64,000 nt of DNA from the NCBI GenBank assembly GCA_010909165.1, contig MU008185.1, forward strand, positions 620,001 through 684,000. The letters run 5' to 3'. Positions within the stretch are counted from its first letter, which is position 1; the number at the start of each line of letters is the position of its first letter. This stretch comes from Anthoceros angustus (Eukaryota; Streptophyta; Anthocerotopsida; Anthocerotales; Anthocerotaceae). A program made the position numbers and the translations under genes. Shown in pieces: positions 1 to 12,400 of the stretch. The notes below the pieces were generated by a model, which saw only the letters and a program-made list of their open reading frames with translations, searched no databases and had not been told where the DNA came from.

Positions 1-1329
1 GCCACTGCCACGCTACTCGCAACAAAGCGTGTGGTGTGCCCCACTCACGGATGGGGGACGGGCTGGGCTGGGCTGGGTTGGGTTGGCCTGGGAGACATGG
101 GAATGGCCTTCATTTGCCACCATTTCCGACTTGCTGCCATTTTGCCCGCGCCGGCATCGCACCGGCAGGCATGCTGCATGCGCCGCGCGCACTTTACTGC
201 ACTCCCACAGGCAACTGGGCATGGCAGTCGGACTCCCGCCGATGCGCCCGCCTGGATAGGATATGGTGCAGACATTTTGTTTGCAGTTGCAGTTGCAGTT
301 GCAGTTGCGGTTTGGCTATCCAGTCAACTAGTTGCAGCACGCAGCTCGTGCCCTACGAGCTGCAGCACCACGCCCCGCGACACCGGGAGCCAAACCAGGA
401 ACCCACCATTTCAAAATCACCATCAAATGGACCACGCACCTCCTGCCCTGCTGCCCACAAGCACCTCTCCGACTGCTACTACTACTACCACCTCGTGCCC
501 CACACCATACCACGCTAGCCTCCAGCTTAAAAGCTCTACACTCTACTGTGAGTAGCCTCTCTTGTCACGTTCCCACAACAGGGGGGGCCTGGGGGGCCAA
601 CAACTTCCGACTCCAACCGCAATGGCCAAATCACATGCTTGCTGCACCCTACTTGTGTAGTATGTACAGGGGCAGGCCATTGCACAGCTCCATTTACCAC
701 CTACAAACCAAACCTCCTCCTCCTCCCTACATCATGGGATAGCATGCCGGGCTGTCTCCCACTCGCACAGGTATGCTACGTATGTCGTGAGTGCTCATTA
801 ACCATCACCAAGCCCGTCTCTACCTGTGTCATACTGGCTCTTTGCAATTCAAACACTGTCGGCCAGACTAAAGGTAATACAACCAACGACACTCGGTTAC
901 CCATTCTCAAGACGGAAAACAGAGAACGATGACAACCACCTGCACACCACCACGTGCATGTCTCACCACGTTACATATGAAATCAACAGCGGGGCAAAGG
1001 CAACAACAGAGACTTCACCGACAGCCTGTAAATGCATCACCACAAATCTTAAACTTCACATGAGATATCAACAAAACCAACGTTGAATCGCTTGGCTTGC
1101 TATTCACCAACCTACCCACTGCTCCCCCCTCCTACTCTAACCTCGAGGGCTGTGGCAGGACTCGGGAGTCCATACCCACGACAGCACCATGTTACACTAC
1201 ATCTGTATACTTCACAAGGACGAGACTCGCCTCGCCTCGCCTCGACTCAGAGAGGCTAAATCAGCCCGTCCTGGGGTCTGCCCCTCAGACTAGCATCCGT
1301 GCTCTTCGCAAGAGGGTTCACATCTTGCG
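1..1329. other. No recognisable gene; short simple repeats
   Basis: Open frames here are short, overlap on both strands and show no family motif. There is a run of GGGCT/GGGTT pentamers near 61-90 and a TTGCAG hexamer run at 281-307. I see no RNA gene signature. The sequence could be promoter or UTR of a neighbouring gene. Confidence 0.5.
281..307. repeat. TTGCAG hexamer microsatellite
   Basis: The hexamer TTGCAG is repeated about four and a half times without interruption. It creates an artificial alanine/valine run in forward frames and is not evidence of a gene. Confidence 0.9.
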
Positions 1330-1590
1330 TTACGGTTGCTCGGGCGCGTATGATGATCCGGGCAAATATGACACAGACATCAGATTCCGCCTGTACCTCT
1401 CGGTTTCATCGTCCAATTTCACCTCTGCAGGCTTCGCAGTCTCAGCAGCGGCCTGGATGCTCGACTCCTCGGACGCCAGCGAGATGTTGAGCAGGCGGGA
1501 TCGCGCCAGCTGCTCCTTGTCAGCCGAGATTGGCTTCTCCTGCTCCTTGGCAATTCCACGCCCTCTGCCTTGCACTTGCTCATCGGCCAT
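1330..1590 (-). CDS. Possible small 86-residue protein of unknown function
   Basis: A minus-strand frame from an ATG at 1590 to a TAA at 1330 encodes 86 residues. It begins MADEQVQGRGRG, has a charged middle, and ends with DDETERYRRNLMSVSYLPG followed by a short Pro/Glu tail. The composition (acidic and amphipathic, then a Tyr/Arg-rich block near the C-terminus) looks more like a real small plant protein than a shadow frame. An in-frame ATG lies 12 codons upstream at 1626. I prefer 1590 because MADE is a usual plant start. I do not recognise the family; no signal peptide or membrane segment is visible. It could be a chance frame. Confidence 0.4.
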   Translation of the reverse strand: MADEQVQGRGRGIAKEQEKPISADKEQLARSRLLNISLASEESSIQAAAETAKPAEVKLDDETERYRRNLMSVSYLPGSSYAPEQP

Positions 1591-1626
1591 AGCACGTTCA
1601 GAATCCAAACAAGTCCAAAAGGCCAA

Positions 1627-3116
1627 AGCTTTCCTTCCCGGTGCTCGTCTTCCGGCGCAGAAAAGCTCTACCCTAGAAACTCTGCCACTTCACAGTACTC
1701 TGCCTCAGCAAGCCCCTCCTCTCTCGCTTTTATTGAGGTTCAATCAACCCTGCACCAGCAATAATTTGCCTCCGCTGCCAGCTAGTTTCGCTCCTCTAAG
1801 CTCAAGGCTTGGAAACATGCACTGCCTCAATCTGCTGCCCCTGCCTCCTTTTATTGGATAGTCTTCATCATCGCGACCCTGCAATTTCCACTTCCGGCTG
1901 CTTCACGAAAGCGCGCTCCAAAAAGATCCTGATACCGATGGGAGGCTGGTCCTCTGAAAACCTGGGTTGACCACGTGCCCACTGGTGACAAAGCAAGCTT
2001 GGCAGCTGCCTCCAGCTCACGCTCCGCCCCAGGTGCACACATCTCGGCGGAGCCACAAGGCCATCCTGGGTCTCCACAGAGCTGGCACCTCCTCTCTTTC
2101 TCCTGATTCTGCGCTCCCGATCCGACAACCTGCTCTCACCACACCCAGCCCCGCCACTTGCGCCCCAACCCTTAACCACAATTGGTACTGTTCACTGCTG
2201 GAAGATGCCACAACGCCCGCTTCTCACTCGCTCAACCACCTTCAACTTGCACGTGCTATGCCTCCAAGGTCAAACAGAGTCTGCCCACTCCGCGCCTCTC
2301 CCGCATGCTTCTCCACATCCCATTCCCATGCCCACAAAACCATGGCCGACTACATCTGGCGTTGCATGCAGCGAGCCTTACAAGTTTTACGACAAATGTT
2401 TTTGCGGGCAGGATATGATACGCATAAACGTGGGGTCGTGATGTTCTTTCTCCCCATGTGGGTCCTGGGACAAAGATACACTGTACACAGCCTCCCCTTC
2501 TTTAGCTTGCTGACACTGGGTCTTGTAACCACCAGCATCCGATTCCATACCCGGGGCGAGCCAAACGCGTCATGCTTGCATATCTCATCAAGCTTTTGTA
2601 CAAACTGTCATGTTGTGCCAATCTTGTTCAAGTCAGTCAGGGATTGTACCGGCTGGTGGCAGTGATTTTAAGCATGTGTCACCGTCGTTACACTGCAGCC
2701 CACACAAAGTACAGTAGCAATTGCCACTCTCTTGTAATGAGATATGTATATGCGTACATTGTCCCCCTTGACTTCGTGCTGTCTCATCGGCCAACTGCGT
2801 GGACAGGCCCCTCTGCGTTGCGTTGCACTGTTGTAGTCGCCGACGAGCATACAAAGGGCAGCAAGCGGAGAAAGAGTGTCCTCCTCAGACACAAGGGTAT
2901 CCCAACGTGTTTCGGAACGTTGCAACACACCGAGACAGAACTTACACATCCGAAGAACCACTCTTGTCCCATCCTCCATGTCTTCTCTGCTCTGCATGCC
3001 ATAGCGTATGATTTCAGCTGTCTGCATCTTCTCTACGGAAGTTGCATAGGTACTTACCCCTTCTATCCAAAGGACAATAACGTTCTCCTCACACCATAAC
3101 CCTCCCAGGAGAACAA

Positions 3117-3149
<33 letters not shown>

Positions 3150-3791
3150 ACGCACGGCCCTCAAACATGCCCCCTCCAGGTGAGGAGCTGCAGAAGACTT
3201 TCCAGCTTTTGCCACAAGCATTATGATCCAGGTCAGTGAAACAGAAGGGTCCTTTCAAGATTCAAGGAGCGATGTCAGGGCTTCACATCCAGTTGGTCAA
3301 ATTCGAAGTCCCGGAATGTGCTTCTGGTTCACTCAGAACCGCAGCTGCATGATAACACGAGCGATGGCACGGGATTATTGCAACTGTATCCGTCTGTGCT
3401 GCCAAACATCCTTCTATCCTCCTCCTGATGCACTATGAAAGAATTAACACGGAATGACATACTACCACAGTTTCCTTATTTTAGAGCGCCCCCTTTCCCG
3501 CCTCTTCCCCTGAGGAGGGAGGTGGTTGGCATTTCTGTTTTCCAATCCCGACAAGAGTAGATTAGACAACACAGTATGCATACTCCGTTCCCCTGATGTC
3601 CGTGGGGCAGCTCGAAGCGATCCTGCCATATGGACCGGTTTGTTGTCCGAGGAGCTGTTGACACTGAGTCAGATTGCTCCACCGATTCAAAACCCCTACC
3701 AAGGTATGCAATCGGAAGCCAACATTCTGCAATTCGCTAGGTCTAAGTGCTTCTTGTTGAAATTCAGTCTTCTCGTGCAAGGCGGTATGGA
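1627..3791. other. Intergenic, no confident gene
   Basis: About 2.2 kb in which forward and reverse frames are short, poor in motifs and mutually overlapping. A CA dinucleotide run lies at about 3118-3147. The last few hundred bases are probably promoter and 5' UTR of the WD40 gene that follows. Confidence 0.45.
3118..3147. repeat. CA dinucleotide microsatellite
   Basis: An uninterrupted run of about 15 CA units, seen directly. Confidence 0.95.
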
Positions 3792-6481
3792 ATGGATCTC
3801 AGTGCCCGTGAAGTCGACGGGAGATTCGACTCGTCAGCACAACTTCGGCTGCAGAATCTCTTGCTGCGGTCTTATGCAGAGGTACGTGACAAGCCACGCG
3901 TTTGTCCAGCTGCTACCTTGAAAATGCTTCTGGAGTCAGGATGCCAGGACTTCCATGTGAGTTGTGTCTTCCGTTGCAGATTGGATGTGTCCGACAGTCC
4001 TATTCTTCTATCGACCCCTCTTTCATGAGGTGAGATTGTCTTAAACCAAACTCCGTTGATCTTCCAGGATTTGGGATTTATCTGTGTATTCTTCAATGGT
4101 GACGACTATTGCAATTCGCTCGCAGACAACCAGTGAATTGGCTGGACTTCGATTCTAAGGTTGCCATCTATGAACACTGCTCCTTTTAAGAGATCACTTG
4201 GGTCCTGTTTTCCCTGGCTGGTAGGTCTATCCTCCATCAAGCACTGTGTCTTTGAATGTTGGTTGTATTGCAGGGTGTTTATTTAGCTTCTGTGGGTGAT
4301 TCTGGGTGTCTCTCCATCCATGAGTTTGACTCTATATGTACTGCTGCTAGAGGTCAGCTGAGGTCCTGAGACACCACGTTGCTTGTCTTGTTACTCTGAA
4401 ATTCGTCGAAATCGTTTGTAGTTCTTGCTGGCTACTCATAGGGGTTTGTTGTCCTTGGACGTTCAGACCCAGATACTGCTGATGTCTCTCGCTTAGCTAT
4501 TTTTCGAACGAACCGAAAATTACGTTCTGTTCTCTGGAATCCTCTGAATCAAGATGAGGTAGGCACTCTCACAACAGGGCCTAAAAGCTGATCCTCGGAT
4601 GTCTTGCTGTTCATTATTCAAGAAAAGAGTGACGTTTGATGTTCAATGGCGCTGCAGGTGGCTTGTGTGCTAGCAGCAGGAACGAATGTACTGATCTACG
4701 ACATAGCGCGCGTCTCAGACAAGCCCTCAGACGTACTTACTGACAAAAAAAACGCTTGTGCATGTCATCAGCCATGGTGTTGCCATCTGCACGGGTTTTC
4801 TTAGAACTAGCATTTTCCTATGTGCAGATACTTGGTTTAAAAGCCACACAAGTGCTAGGGGTTCTCACTGGCATATGTTTCTCCCAGTCTGGACCCTCTA
4901 GGTGCGTTTGAAGACTTATCAGCAAATATGTTTTCAGAGGATTAGCAGCTGTCTGCATACTCAGGCTGGTATGCTCTTGTGCTGCAGGATTTTGGCCTCT
5001 GGAACATCTGGCAAGATTCATTTGTGGGATAATCGAGTACGGAAGACTCCAATGGTCTCCTTTGGTGTCCCATCCCATATAGTCGCTCTGGAGTGCATTC
5101 ACCTCTCATCGGATGACCAGGTTATCTCCTTTTGTCAAATGACTGTCGTGGAAATGCTTGAGGACACAGCGATGAAAAGTTGAGCAGTGTAACAATGCAC
5201 TATAAGTGTATCTTGGGTGCATGTCTCAAGATAAACATGGCAATCTGTTTGCAGGTAGTTTACGGAGGTGGTCTTGATGGATGGATGTACTCCTGGGACC
5301 TTCGAGGAGGTCATTCTGCAGCATTTGTCAGCTCTTCCGAGGTCATAATTCATAGATGATATCCATCGCTCTTTTTCACTCCTTCTATAGTGGTCTCTTC
5401 GTTCTGATGGGCGTCGTATTGCAGGTGTATCATCCCCTTCTGGGTGTTGTGGACATTGTGACGCAAATCAAGGACAAGGGGGTAGGTGCACCATGGTGGA
5501 CATGTAGCCCTTTTGTAACATCAGGCCCCAAGATGACTGGACCTCTCACATCTGGTGCAGGGACTTCAACTCGCCAGCTTCAGTAATGGCATTGGCTCAT
5601 TAGCTGTGAACCCAGCCAATGGCCTGCAATTGGCTTTTCACCTCTGTAACGGTTGGTATGTCGGCTTCCACTATCTGGGGCTGGTGTCCCACTGAGGTGT
5701 TTCTAATGGACGGAAAGTATGCTGTCTAGTTGGTTGAAAACTTAAAAGAGTAGGTTTATCTCCATGCAGGACAGGTATACTAGATCTGGCAACCCTTCGT
5801 GTGACGCATCTGCATTCTCCCCCCACTCGCACCGGGTATGTCTTCTGTGTCACCCTGCCAGTTCGAAAGGTAACTCTGTCACTTTTCTTGGCCTCTGCGA
5901 GATCATGACAAGTTGAGTGGTCTTCATGCAGGCCTTTTCGGAATAGGAAAGGAACAACATGGCTACGTACTTCCTCTGTGAGTTAGCCTCTTGATGAAAA
6001 TGTCTTGATGACAACTCTGCTATGTTGCTCGTGATCCGAGCATACCGCTGATGTATCAGGTTTGCGTGGTTGGAGCTCCGAAATTCTCTGGCATTTACTT
6101 TCTCGATTTCACGTCTGGTCGAAATACACAGTGCATGAACACCGAGGAGGGGTAAGCTGAATTGGCCTGTCTACAGAGATCCTGTTTCCCGTCTTGCTAC
6201 TAAGGTTCGCTCTTGTGCACTTTCAGGGATGGTGTTGAAGACGTGGATGGTACGGTGTCGACATCTGAGTCCGTCGTGTCAGTTGCCGCCCATCCAACTG
6301 GAGACCACATAGTGGCTGGTACTGAGGTTAGCGTTTCTACTCTCTACCCCCTCGAGCCGGAATTGGGCCAGTACGCAGCCAAGGTGTTGAATTTTGTGTT
6401 GTGTTCGGCGTGCAGACTGGCAATTTGATCCTGGTAGGCCAAAAGAACCAGCTCTATTATGGAGCAGACTTGCCCGATTGA
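3792..6481 (+). CDS. WD40-repeat protein, multi-exon, function unknown
   Basis: The protein is read from many short exons. Those with fully consistent GT-AG borders and phases are 4442-4558, 4658-4776, 4988-5120, 5255-5341, 5425-5481, 5561-5655, 5770-5835, 5932-5977, 6060-6151, 6227-6326 and 6416-6481 (TGA). Upstream pieces 3792-3956, 3980-4029, 4068-4098 and 4274-4352 continue the same kind of protein from an ATG at 3792, but the join from 4352 to 4442 does not keep frame with any splice site I can see. Blade motifs are clear: IWDLS, SGKIHLWDNR, GGLDGWMYSWDLRGG, GTGILDLAT-like turns, and VAAHPTGDHIVAGTETG near the end. WD40 proteins are beta-propeller scaffolds; I cannot say which complex this one serves. 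Protein length would be roughly 430 residues. Confidence 0.7.
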
Positions 6482-6583
6482 TTGGCTAGCCGCAAGGGCG
6501 CCTTATAACTTTCAGTTTCAAATTAAATCTCAGAAAGTATGTATAAAGCGCTTTCTGAAAGTATGTACCTTTGTTTGTATTTA

Positions 6584-6722
6584 ACCCCTAATGGACGAAT
6601 CGACTCGCGATTGAGAGAGACTTATGCCGGAACCCAAGCTGCTCGTAAGTGTCGTGGAGTTCAAACATTCCATCATTTAAGGGTTGAGAAAAATGGGGAA
6701 AACCCCTCCGTCCATTAGGGGT
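6584..6722. mobile_element. Small inverted-repeat element (MITE-like)
   Basis: A perfect 14-bp inverted repeat (ACCCCTAATGGACG at 6584-6597; its reverse complement at 6709-6722) bounds about 139 bp between the WD40 gene and the next gene. It has no coding capacity. A target-site duplication is not obvious, so it may be a MITE or simply a stem-forming sequence. Confidence 0.45.
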
Positions 6723-6900
6723 GAACCTATGGTCCTCTGAATTCAATTATGTATCGATTAGGTGGATAACCTCGCCATTCGGTACTGGGAAATAGGTGGG
6801 TAATACATCTGTAGGTACTTGTGGAATTTTCCTGAGTTTATGCCAAAATGATGAATGGCGAGCGGCCTGCTGGCTCGCTTGCCAGAGCACAAGTGCAGCT

Positions 6901-7869
6901 ATGGCCCTAACTGTTGGCTGCCCGGCTCTGCGACACATTCCAGTTCCGCAGGCTGGTTGTTCTGCCTCCTATGCAGGTGCGGGTGGGTTGTCTCCAGTTG
7001 CTTCACCTGCTTCCGGTTGCGTAGCATTTAGGGGCAGATCCCATGGAATGGCATTGGCATGTGGGAGGAGGGCCGCGGTGGGCGCCTTCAGGCGATGGAG
7101 CAGCAGGAGAGCGGTAGTTGGCTTGGCCAGGGCGGCATGGAAGCAGGAGGTGCTGTGGGCGGAGGCTCCGGTTGCCGACGTCGCTTTGGCCGCAGAGCAG
7201 CTCTACCACTTTGTGCTGGACGTGGGCGGTAACAGGCAGCTGATCGATGGGTACACCAGGCCGGGCCAGTTCGTGCAGGTGCGGGTGGGAGACAGTAAGC
7301 CCGCATTCCTGGCCATCAGCTCGCCGCCGCAGCTGGCTGCCAAGGGCGTGTTTGAGTTCCTGGTGAAGGATGTCGAGGGCAGCACGGCGGCCCTCCTGTG
7401 TGGTCTGGGAAAGGGGGATAGAGTTGAGCTGAGCCAGGTGATGGGGAGCGGCTTCAACATCGCGCAGGTGTCCCCCGCGGAGGAGTATCCCACTGTCTTG
7501 CTCTTTGCCACGGGCTCCGGGATCAGTCCTATTCGTGCCCTTCTGGAGTCCGGGATTGAAGCGCACCGTCGGAAAGATGTCAGGCTCTTCTACGGTGCCA
7601 GGAATTTGGAGCGGATGGCTTTCCAGGATAGGTTTAGGGAGTGGGAGGCTTCTGGGGTGCAGATTGTGCCTGTCTTGTCGCAGCCTGCTGACGGGACTTG
7701 GGCCGGGGAGCAGGGATATGTGCAGGCGGCATTTTCCAAGAACAAGGGCATCTTGAATCCAGCACAAGCTGGCGCCGTTTTGTGCGGTCAGAAGGGCATG
7801 GCAGAGGAAGTGACCTCCTTGTTGCTGGAGGAGGGTGTTGCAAAAGAGAGGATTCTTCTCAATTTTTAG
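6901..7869 (+). CDS. Ferredoxin-NADP reductase-like plastid flavoprotein (pKIWI502 type)
   Basis: A single exon encodes 322 residues from the ATG at 6901. The first 80 or so residues are rich in Ala, Ser, Arg and Gly, as expected for a plastid transit peptide. An in-frame ATG at 6796 would add 35 residues but less transit-like sequence. The mature part follows the FNR fold: the FAD-binding stretch RPGQFVQVRV with an AISSPP turn, then the nucleotide-binding GSGISPIRALLESG, FYGAR and a C-terminal ILLNF. Plant relatives such as the kiwifruit protein pKIWI502 are FAD/NAD(P)-binding oxidoreductase-like plastid proteins of uncertain substrate. The absence of introns is notable beside intron-containing neighbours. 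Confidence 0.85.
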   Translation: MALTVGCPALRHIPVPQAGCSASYAGAGGLSPVASPASGCVAFRGRSHGMALACGRRAAVGAFRRWSSRRAVVGLARAAWKQEVLWAEAPVADVALAAEQLYHFVLDVGGNRQLIDGYTRPGQFVQVRVGDSKPAFLAISSPPQLAAKGVFEFLVKDVEGSTAALLCGLGKGDRVELSQVMGSGFNIAQVSPAEEYPTVLLFATGSGISPIRALLESGIEAHRRKDVRLFYGARNLERMAFQDRFREWEASGVQIVPVLSQPADGTWAGEQGYVQAAFSKNKGILNPAQAGAVLCGQKGMAEEVTSLLLEEGVAKERILLNF

Positions 7870-8154
7870 AATTGTGTTAAGAGCCACGGAGTCTGGCTCT
7901 CCAGATTTCTTTCCAGGCCATGTATTGCATAACCCGTAGAGACCTCTTCAGATCCGCTTTTTTCGCGAGTTCGGATTGCCTCAGGAAGCTTAGCACTGGA
8001 AAGGAAATTGTGCTGTTAATTGACAGCCCAAAATAGTCTTCCTACACTTACATTGGTTGAATGGTTCTGTTGCCTTGCGACTGCGGGCAGCAGACGCAAA
8101 TTTCTGCCTAAATCTACAGGAACCGGAGGTGCTTCACTCTGGCTCCATCATGGA
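7870..8154. other. Short intergenic gap between convergent genes
   Basis: This holds the 3' ends of two convergent genes (the reductase-like gene forward, rubredoxin reverse). No further feature is visible. Confidence 0.6.
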
Positions 8155-8998
8155 TCAGATTGTGCTGTTCAAATAGACGAAAACTCCAATTAGGGCCGCG
8201 AGGCCCACTGCAATGCCGATAGGAAGGGCATTCCTGCCAAAATGCGAGAATGCTTAGCCTGCAGCACAGTCTGTTCACATAGGCCAAAACTGAAATGGAA
8301 AAACTCTTGACCACCAAACAAAGGACAAGGCTGTCTCGTACCCAATTGCAGCGTCTTTCTTGAGATCAGCTTTTCTTGCCTTCCGAACGGACTGATCATT
8401 CGCGTTTTTAGCTACTGGCAGGTCATAGGGCTTGAAACGCCTCTTTGGGGCACCACAGACTGCACCATGTTCCACACATTGTACAAAATAAGTCTGGCTG
8501 TGCTGGTCCTGGCACAACAATGAGACAAGTGGCGCACTTACCTGGGCAGTAAAAATCGTCGGGAAGCTTCTCAAAGGATTTGCTGCCAGTGTAAATGTAC
8601 CTGCGGTTTACACAAGGTCATAGAGACACGTCAATTCGCATACAGCCGGCAGCCATCGTTGAGAGTGATAATCCTAAGAAGCCAGGAAGTAACCTACACC
8701 ACATAAAAGTGATCAGCGGGGACGTGCAAAATACAGGAGCCACAGGCCATCACCCGCAATCCTTGCAGATGTAAGCTCCCTTGGTAGCTGTCCGCATTGT
8801 GATCCTGGGCGGGGGAGAAGAATCCGTCTCCGGCAGCGCTAAGGAGGAGCCAGCATTGTAAAATGCGCTCTTGAGGGCCATCCTATCTGCTGGAAGCCGC
8901 AGGCCGGTAGCTTGACCTGCCATCGCCTGGCCCTTGCACGAGCCTCTGCTGAGAGCGGGAAGTCCGGCAGCGGCAACATGGACAGACATCGCTGCCAT
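8155..8998 (-). CDS. RBD1: Plastid membrane-anchored rubredoxin
   Basis: Four exons on the minus strand (8998-8754, 8600-8542, 8459-8342, 8233-8155) join in frame with GT-AG introns to give 166 residues. The N-terminus (MAAMSVHVAAAGLP...) resembles a transit peptide. The iron-binding rubredoxin knuckles are complete: YICKDCGYIY, split by intron 1, and YCPVCGAPKRRF, split by intron 2. A charged linker follows, then one C-terminal hydrophobic segment (ALPIGIAVGLAALIGVFVYL) that would anchor it in the thylakoid membrane. Rubredoxins of this layout (Arabidopsis RBD1) are needed for photosystem II accumulation. All four cysteines are present, so it should bind iron. Confidence 0.9.
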
Positions 8999-9439
8999 GG
9001 CAGAGCTCTACTGTCAGCTCCAAACCCAACCCAACCCAATCCAGACGCGAATGCTACGCCCAAATGTCTTCACACAATAGTTGCCCGTTGCTATCTGATC
9101 ACATCAATGCTGCAATCCGCAGCTTGAATTGGTGGGACGTCAAGATGGCAACCTCCCGGGTGGAACAACCTGGTTGTGGCCTGAGTTCTCTCTATCCATC
9201 TTCATTCTCGTGCTTGTCACTCGACCGGGTATTGACGGTTTCCGAAACTGGGAAGTGACCTCATCCACGGAGCATGTGGTACACACGAGCCCCGTGTAAG
9301 TTATGGTACCTAACCACGATTTATCTCATACTGTACATTTATTCATTAAGTAGGTACAAGTAGAAACACGTCACATAGAAAAAGGTCGGCAGTGTACGCG
9401 AAAGCTCGTCATGCGCAAAGCTACCAAAATAATTCACGG
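8999..9439. other. Intergenic, 441 bp
   Basis: Upstream region of the rubredoxin gene and downstream region of NAA25. Nothing specific is seen beyond plausible promoter and 3' UTR. Confidence 0.5.
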
Positions 9440-12400
9440 TTACACCTTCACACAGTTCAAGGTCCTAAGTTGCTTTTCAGCCAGGTCCCTTATCCCATCA
9501 ATGACCTCTCGCTGGCCACTGATCATTTTTCTCACAACCGACTGAGGACGCCACTTCGACGATGTCACCCCGTTCACAACACTAGACTGCAGGACTTGGA
9601 GAACACAACCTGGCAATGGCTGCTTCTCCGCCGCCTCTGTGTTGTTCTGTCTGAGCAGTGATAGCAGTTGTTCCGCTTCCTCCTCCTCATTCCTCTCTAA
9701 AAACTTGGTCAACCATTGACTAAGTGTCTTCAGCTCGTAAGCAAGTGAAGTCTGTGCTTTTTGGAGCACCTGTGAAATGGAGCTAAGTTTCCTGTCTGAG
9801 ATATCCTCACTTGAATTGATGCTGGCAACCCCACCCTTTTTCTTTCTCCTCACAGTTGGTTGCATGTGCTTCCTCCATGATTGCAAGCACAAACCAAGCC
9901 AAGATAACACCTCTGATGTCAAGCTCATGAGCACAGCAACAGCTGGACCAGGGGCAAGAACCTCAGGAGGATGTCCATGGGCAGCTGAGTTTGGCCTTGC
10001 GGTCATGGACTCTAACACCACCTGCAAGGTATACCCAATTGCCCTCATCAAAGTGTCAAAACTATTTTCCAGGCCGTTGTCAGGTCCGTCAGCCTGGGCG
10101 ACTTGGCTTCCAAGTTTCTGTGCAATTGAGAATACTCCAAAACTGAGGACATCAACTGCCCCGATTCCAGACCCTTTGACAAGCGTTCTTTCCTTCACCC
10201 TGTCGGATAGCCAATCATCAACGTTTTCCCATCCTACTCCAAGGATACCAGAGTATTCTTCGAGCAAAAGCCCCAAGTCGTCAGGAACTCGGTTGCTTTC
10301 AGGTGACTCACGTTCTTGCTTTGGTGAAACTGCATTCAAAGACAAGTAAAGTAAACGTGGCAGAATGCCCCTTTTCCTCAGATCTGCTTTCCAGCGCTCT
10401 TCTCTTTTCATCCTCTTGGCCTCACTATCTTCATAGTGCCAGCTAATGTGTTGTCCCAGCAAAGAGGGATCTGCTAGGTAGCACTCATCTGGGGCAGGAC
10501 TCCACCATGGCCGGGTTTGAAGGTCTTCAAGAAATGTCAAAGCTGAAAGCTGTGTCTCAGAGGACAGTCTGTAGGTCTTGCATCCCAAGTCCAACTGTGC
10601 AAGCCTGTCAACCACGCCAGCTACTGTACTTTCTTTTTTCAAAGTGAGAATTGAGTCCTCAATTCTGACCACCACATGGTGGTGGGACTGTTGCAATTTC
10701 TCCTTAAACTGTACAAATTCTAGCACTTTTGAATAAGTGCCATGCCTGTAGGCATGAATAGTAAGATCTCCGGCGTCTGCTTCATGGTCTTTATGGAACT
10801 TAATGGAGTCCTTCAGCACCACCTCCAAGTCTGACCACAGTGGAGAACCCAGAAGATAGTAAAGAATGTGGTGTGAAAGCGTGTCCAGCAAAATGTACTT
10901 GATGTCCAGCGTCTTGTACCATTGCACAGCCGACGACCCAGCAGACAGAAGACAGTACAGATTGGTAACCATGATCTTGTACTGAGAACTGTACTTCCTC
11001 GTTGACAAGCCAAATTCCAGCACAAGGATTGCTTCAATGATGTATGCAACCTCTTGGGTTCGGCGGAACAGCTCAACCAGCATGTTCACCGCCAGTACCA
11101 GCAGCTCCTCTCCGTACATGCTTTCTTTAGGATCTAAGTCCGCCGAAAGGTGCAAGTTATCCACATACAGCTGGGTAATACCAACGGCATGGCCAACAAG
11201 GTCAAGATTAGGACGTTTTGCCTTCACAGCAAGCAGCTCTTCGACTTGATAGGCACCAACCCTCCACCTTAGCAATTTCACCGCATCAATACCTCCCATG
11301 TTGGCACACATCCTTTGCAAAGTACTGGCAAGGCCTTCCTTCTCACTTCCACCTACGTATGGGATGAACCCTCTGACATCAGAGGCAAAGCTCACCATAT
11401 GCCCAAACCTCTCAAAGTACTGTACAAAATTATTGATTAGATCCCGTTCTCCAGCTACAATCCCATCTTCATCACTAAAACGCTGCTTAGACAGCAACCG
11501 CCTTTTAGCAATCTCCAGTTTTGCTAGGTACGGTCCACGTCTCAGATAATCCACTTCCATAGCTAAAAGCTCCTCAATAAATAAATGTACTCCGTTCAGT
11601 CTGCGCTCAACCTCCTCAGGCTTCAAAGCAGTTGGAGTTTCACCATTACACATTAAAGCCCTCGATTCAGAAGTGGCACCGGTCCTGGGTTCCTCCAACG
11701 TGGCAGCGACTAAGCAAAGAAAATCATCCCAGTCATCTGAGCTAAGCTTTAATACCTCCTTGAATACGTCAGCCGCTCGGTCATACTGACAGGACTCCAT
11801 CAGCAAATTCCCCTGCAATCGGAGCTTGTCAGCAGGGATACTGAACAGATTTCCTAGTTTGCCGGAAAGTGTCTCTAGTGCAGCATCAAACTTCCTCTGC
11901 TCCCTAAGAACTGTGAGATACACGAGTAAGGACTCTAAATTCCTCAGTTCGTGTGACTGCAGGCGCTTCTTAATTAAAGCCTCGGCCAGGGGAAGCAGCT
12001 GCGTACTATTACCATTCCCACAGTGAACCTGCAACTGAATGCTGCAAACAGCCCACAAAAGGTATTTCTCCTCCCCCATCATCTTGTACAGTTTGATTGC
12101 CACGTGCTGCTGTTTAATATAAATGTACTCCCGGACATAGCAGTTGAACAAGCAGATCAAAAAGTCAAAATTCTGAGGACTCTTCGAGACGGCATACTCA
12201 TAACAGAGTGTTATCTGGTCCAGTCTATCCAGCCTTTGGTAAACCATCTGCAGCGTGCTCAACGTGAGTTCATCGACAGGGGCACAGTCTTTGGCCTGCT
12301 GACACACAACCAGAGCTTCATCGACTTTACCAATTCTCTCCAAGACCAATGCCTTCAAAGCCAGGAGGTAAGCAGAGCCAGGGTGCTTCGCCAACAGAGC

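Noticed and set aside
1097-1861. Forward frame of 254 residues
   Set aside because: Ser/Pro/Leu-rich compositional frame with no motif; it overlaps the more protein-like minus-strand frame at 1330-1590.
7003-7887. Minus-strand frame of 294 residues
   Set aside because: It lies entirely opposite the reductase-like gene and shows no family motif; a shadow of GC-rich coding sequence.
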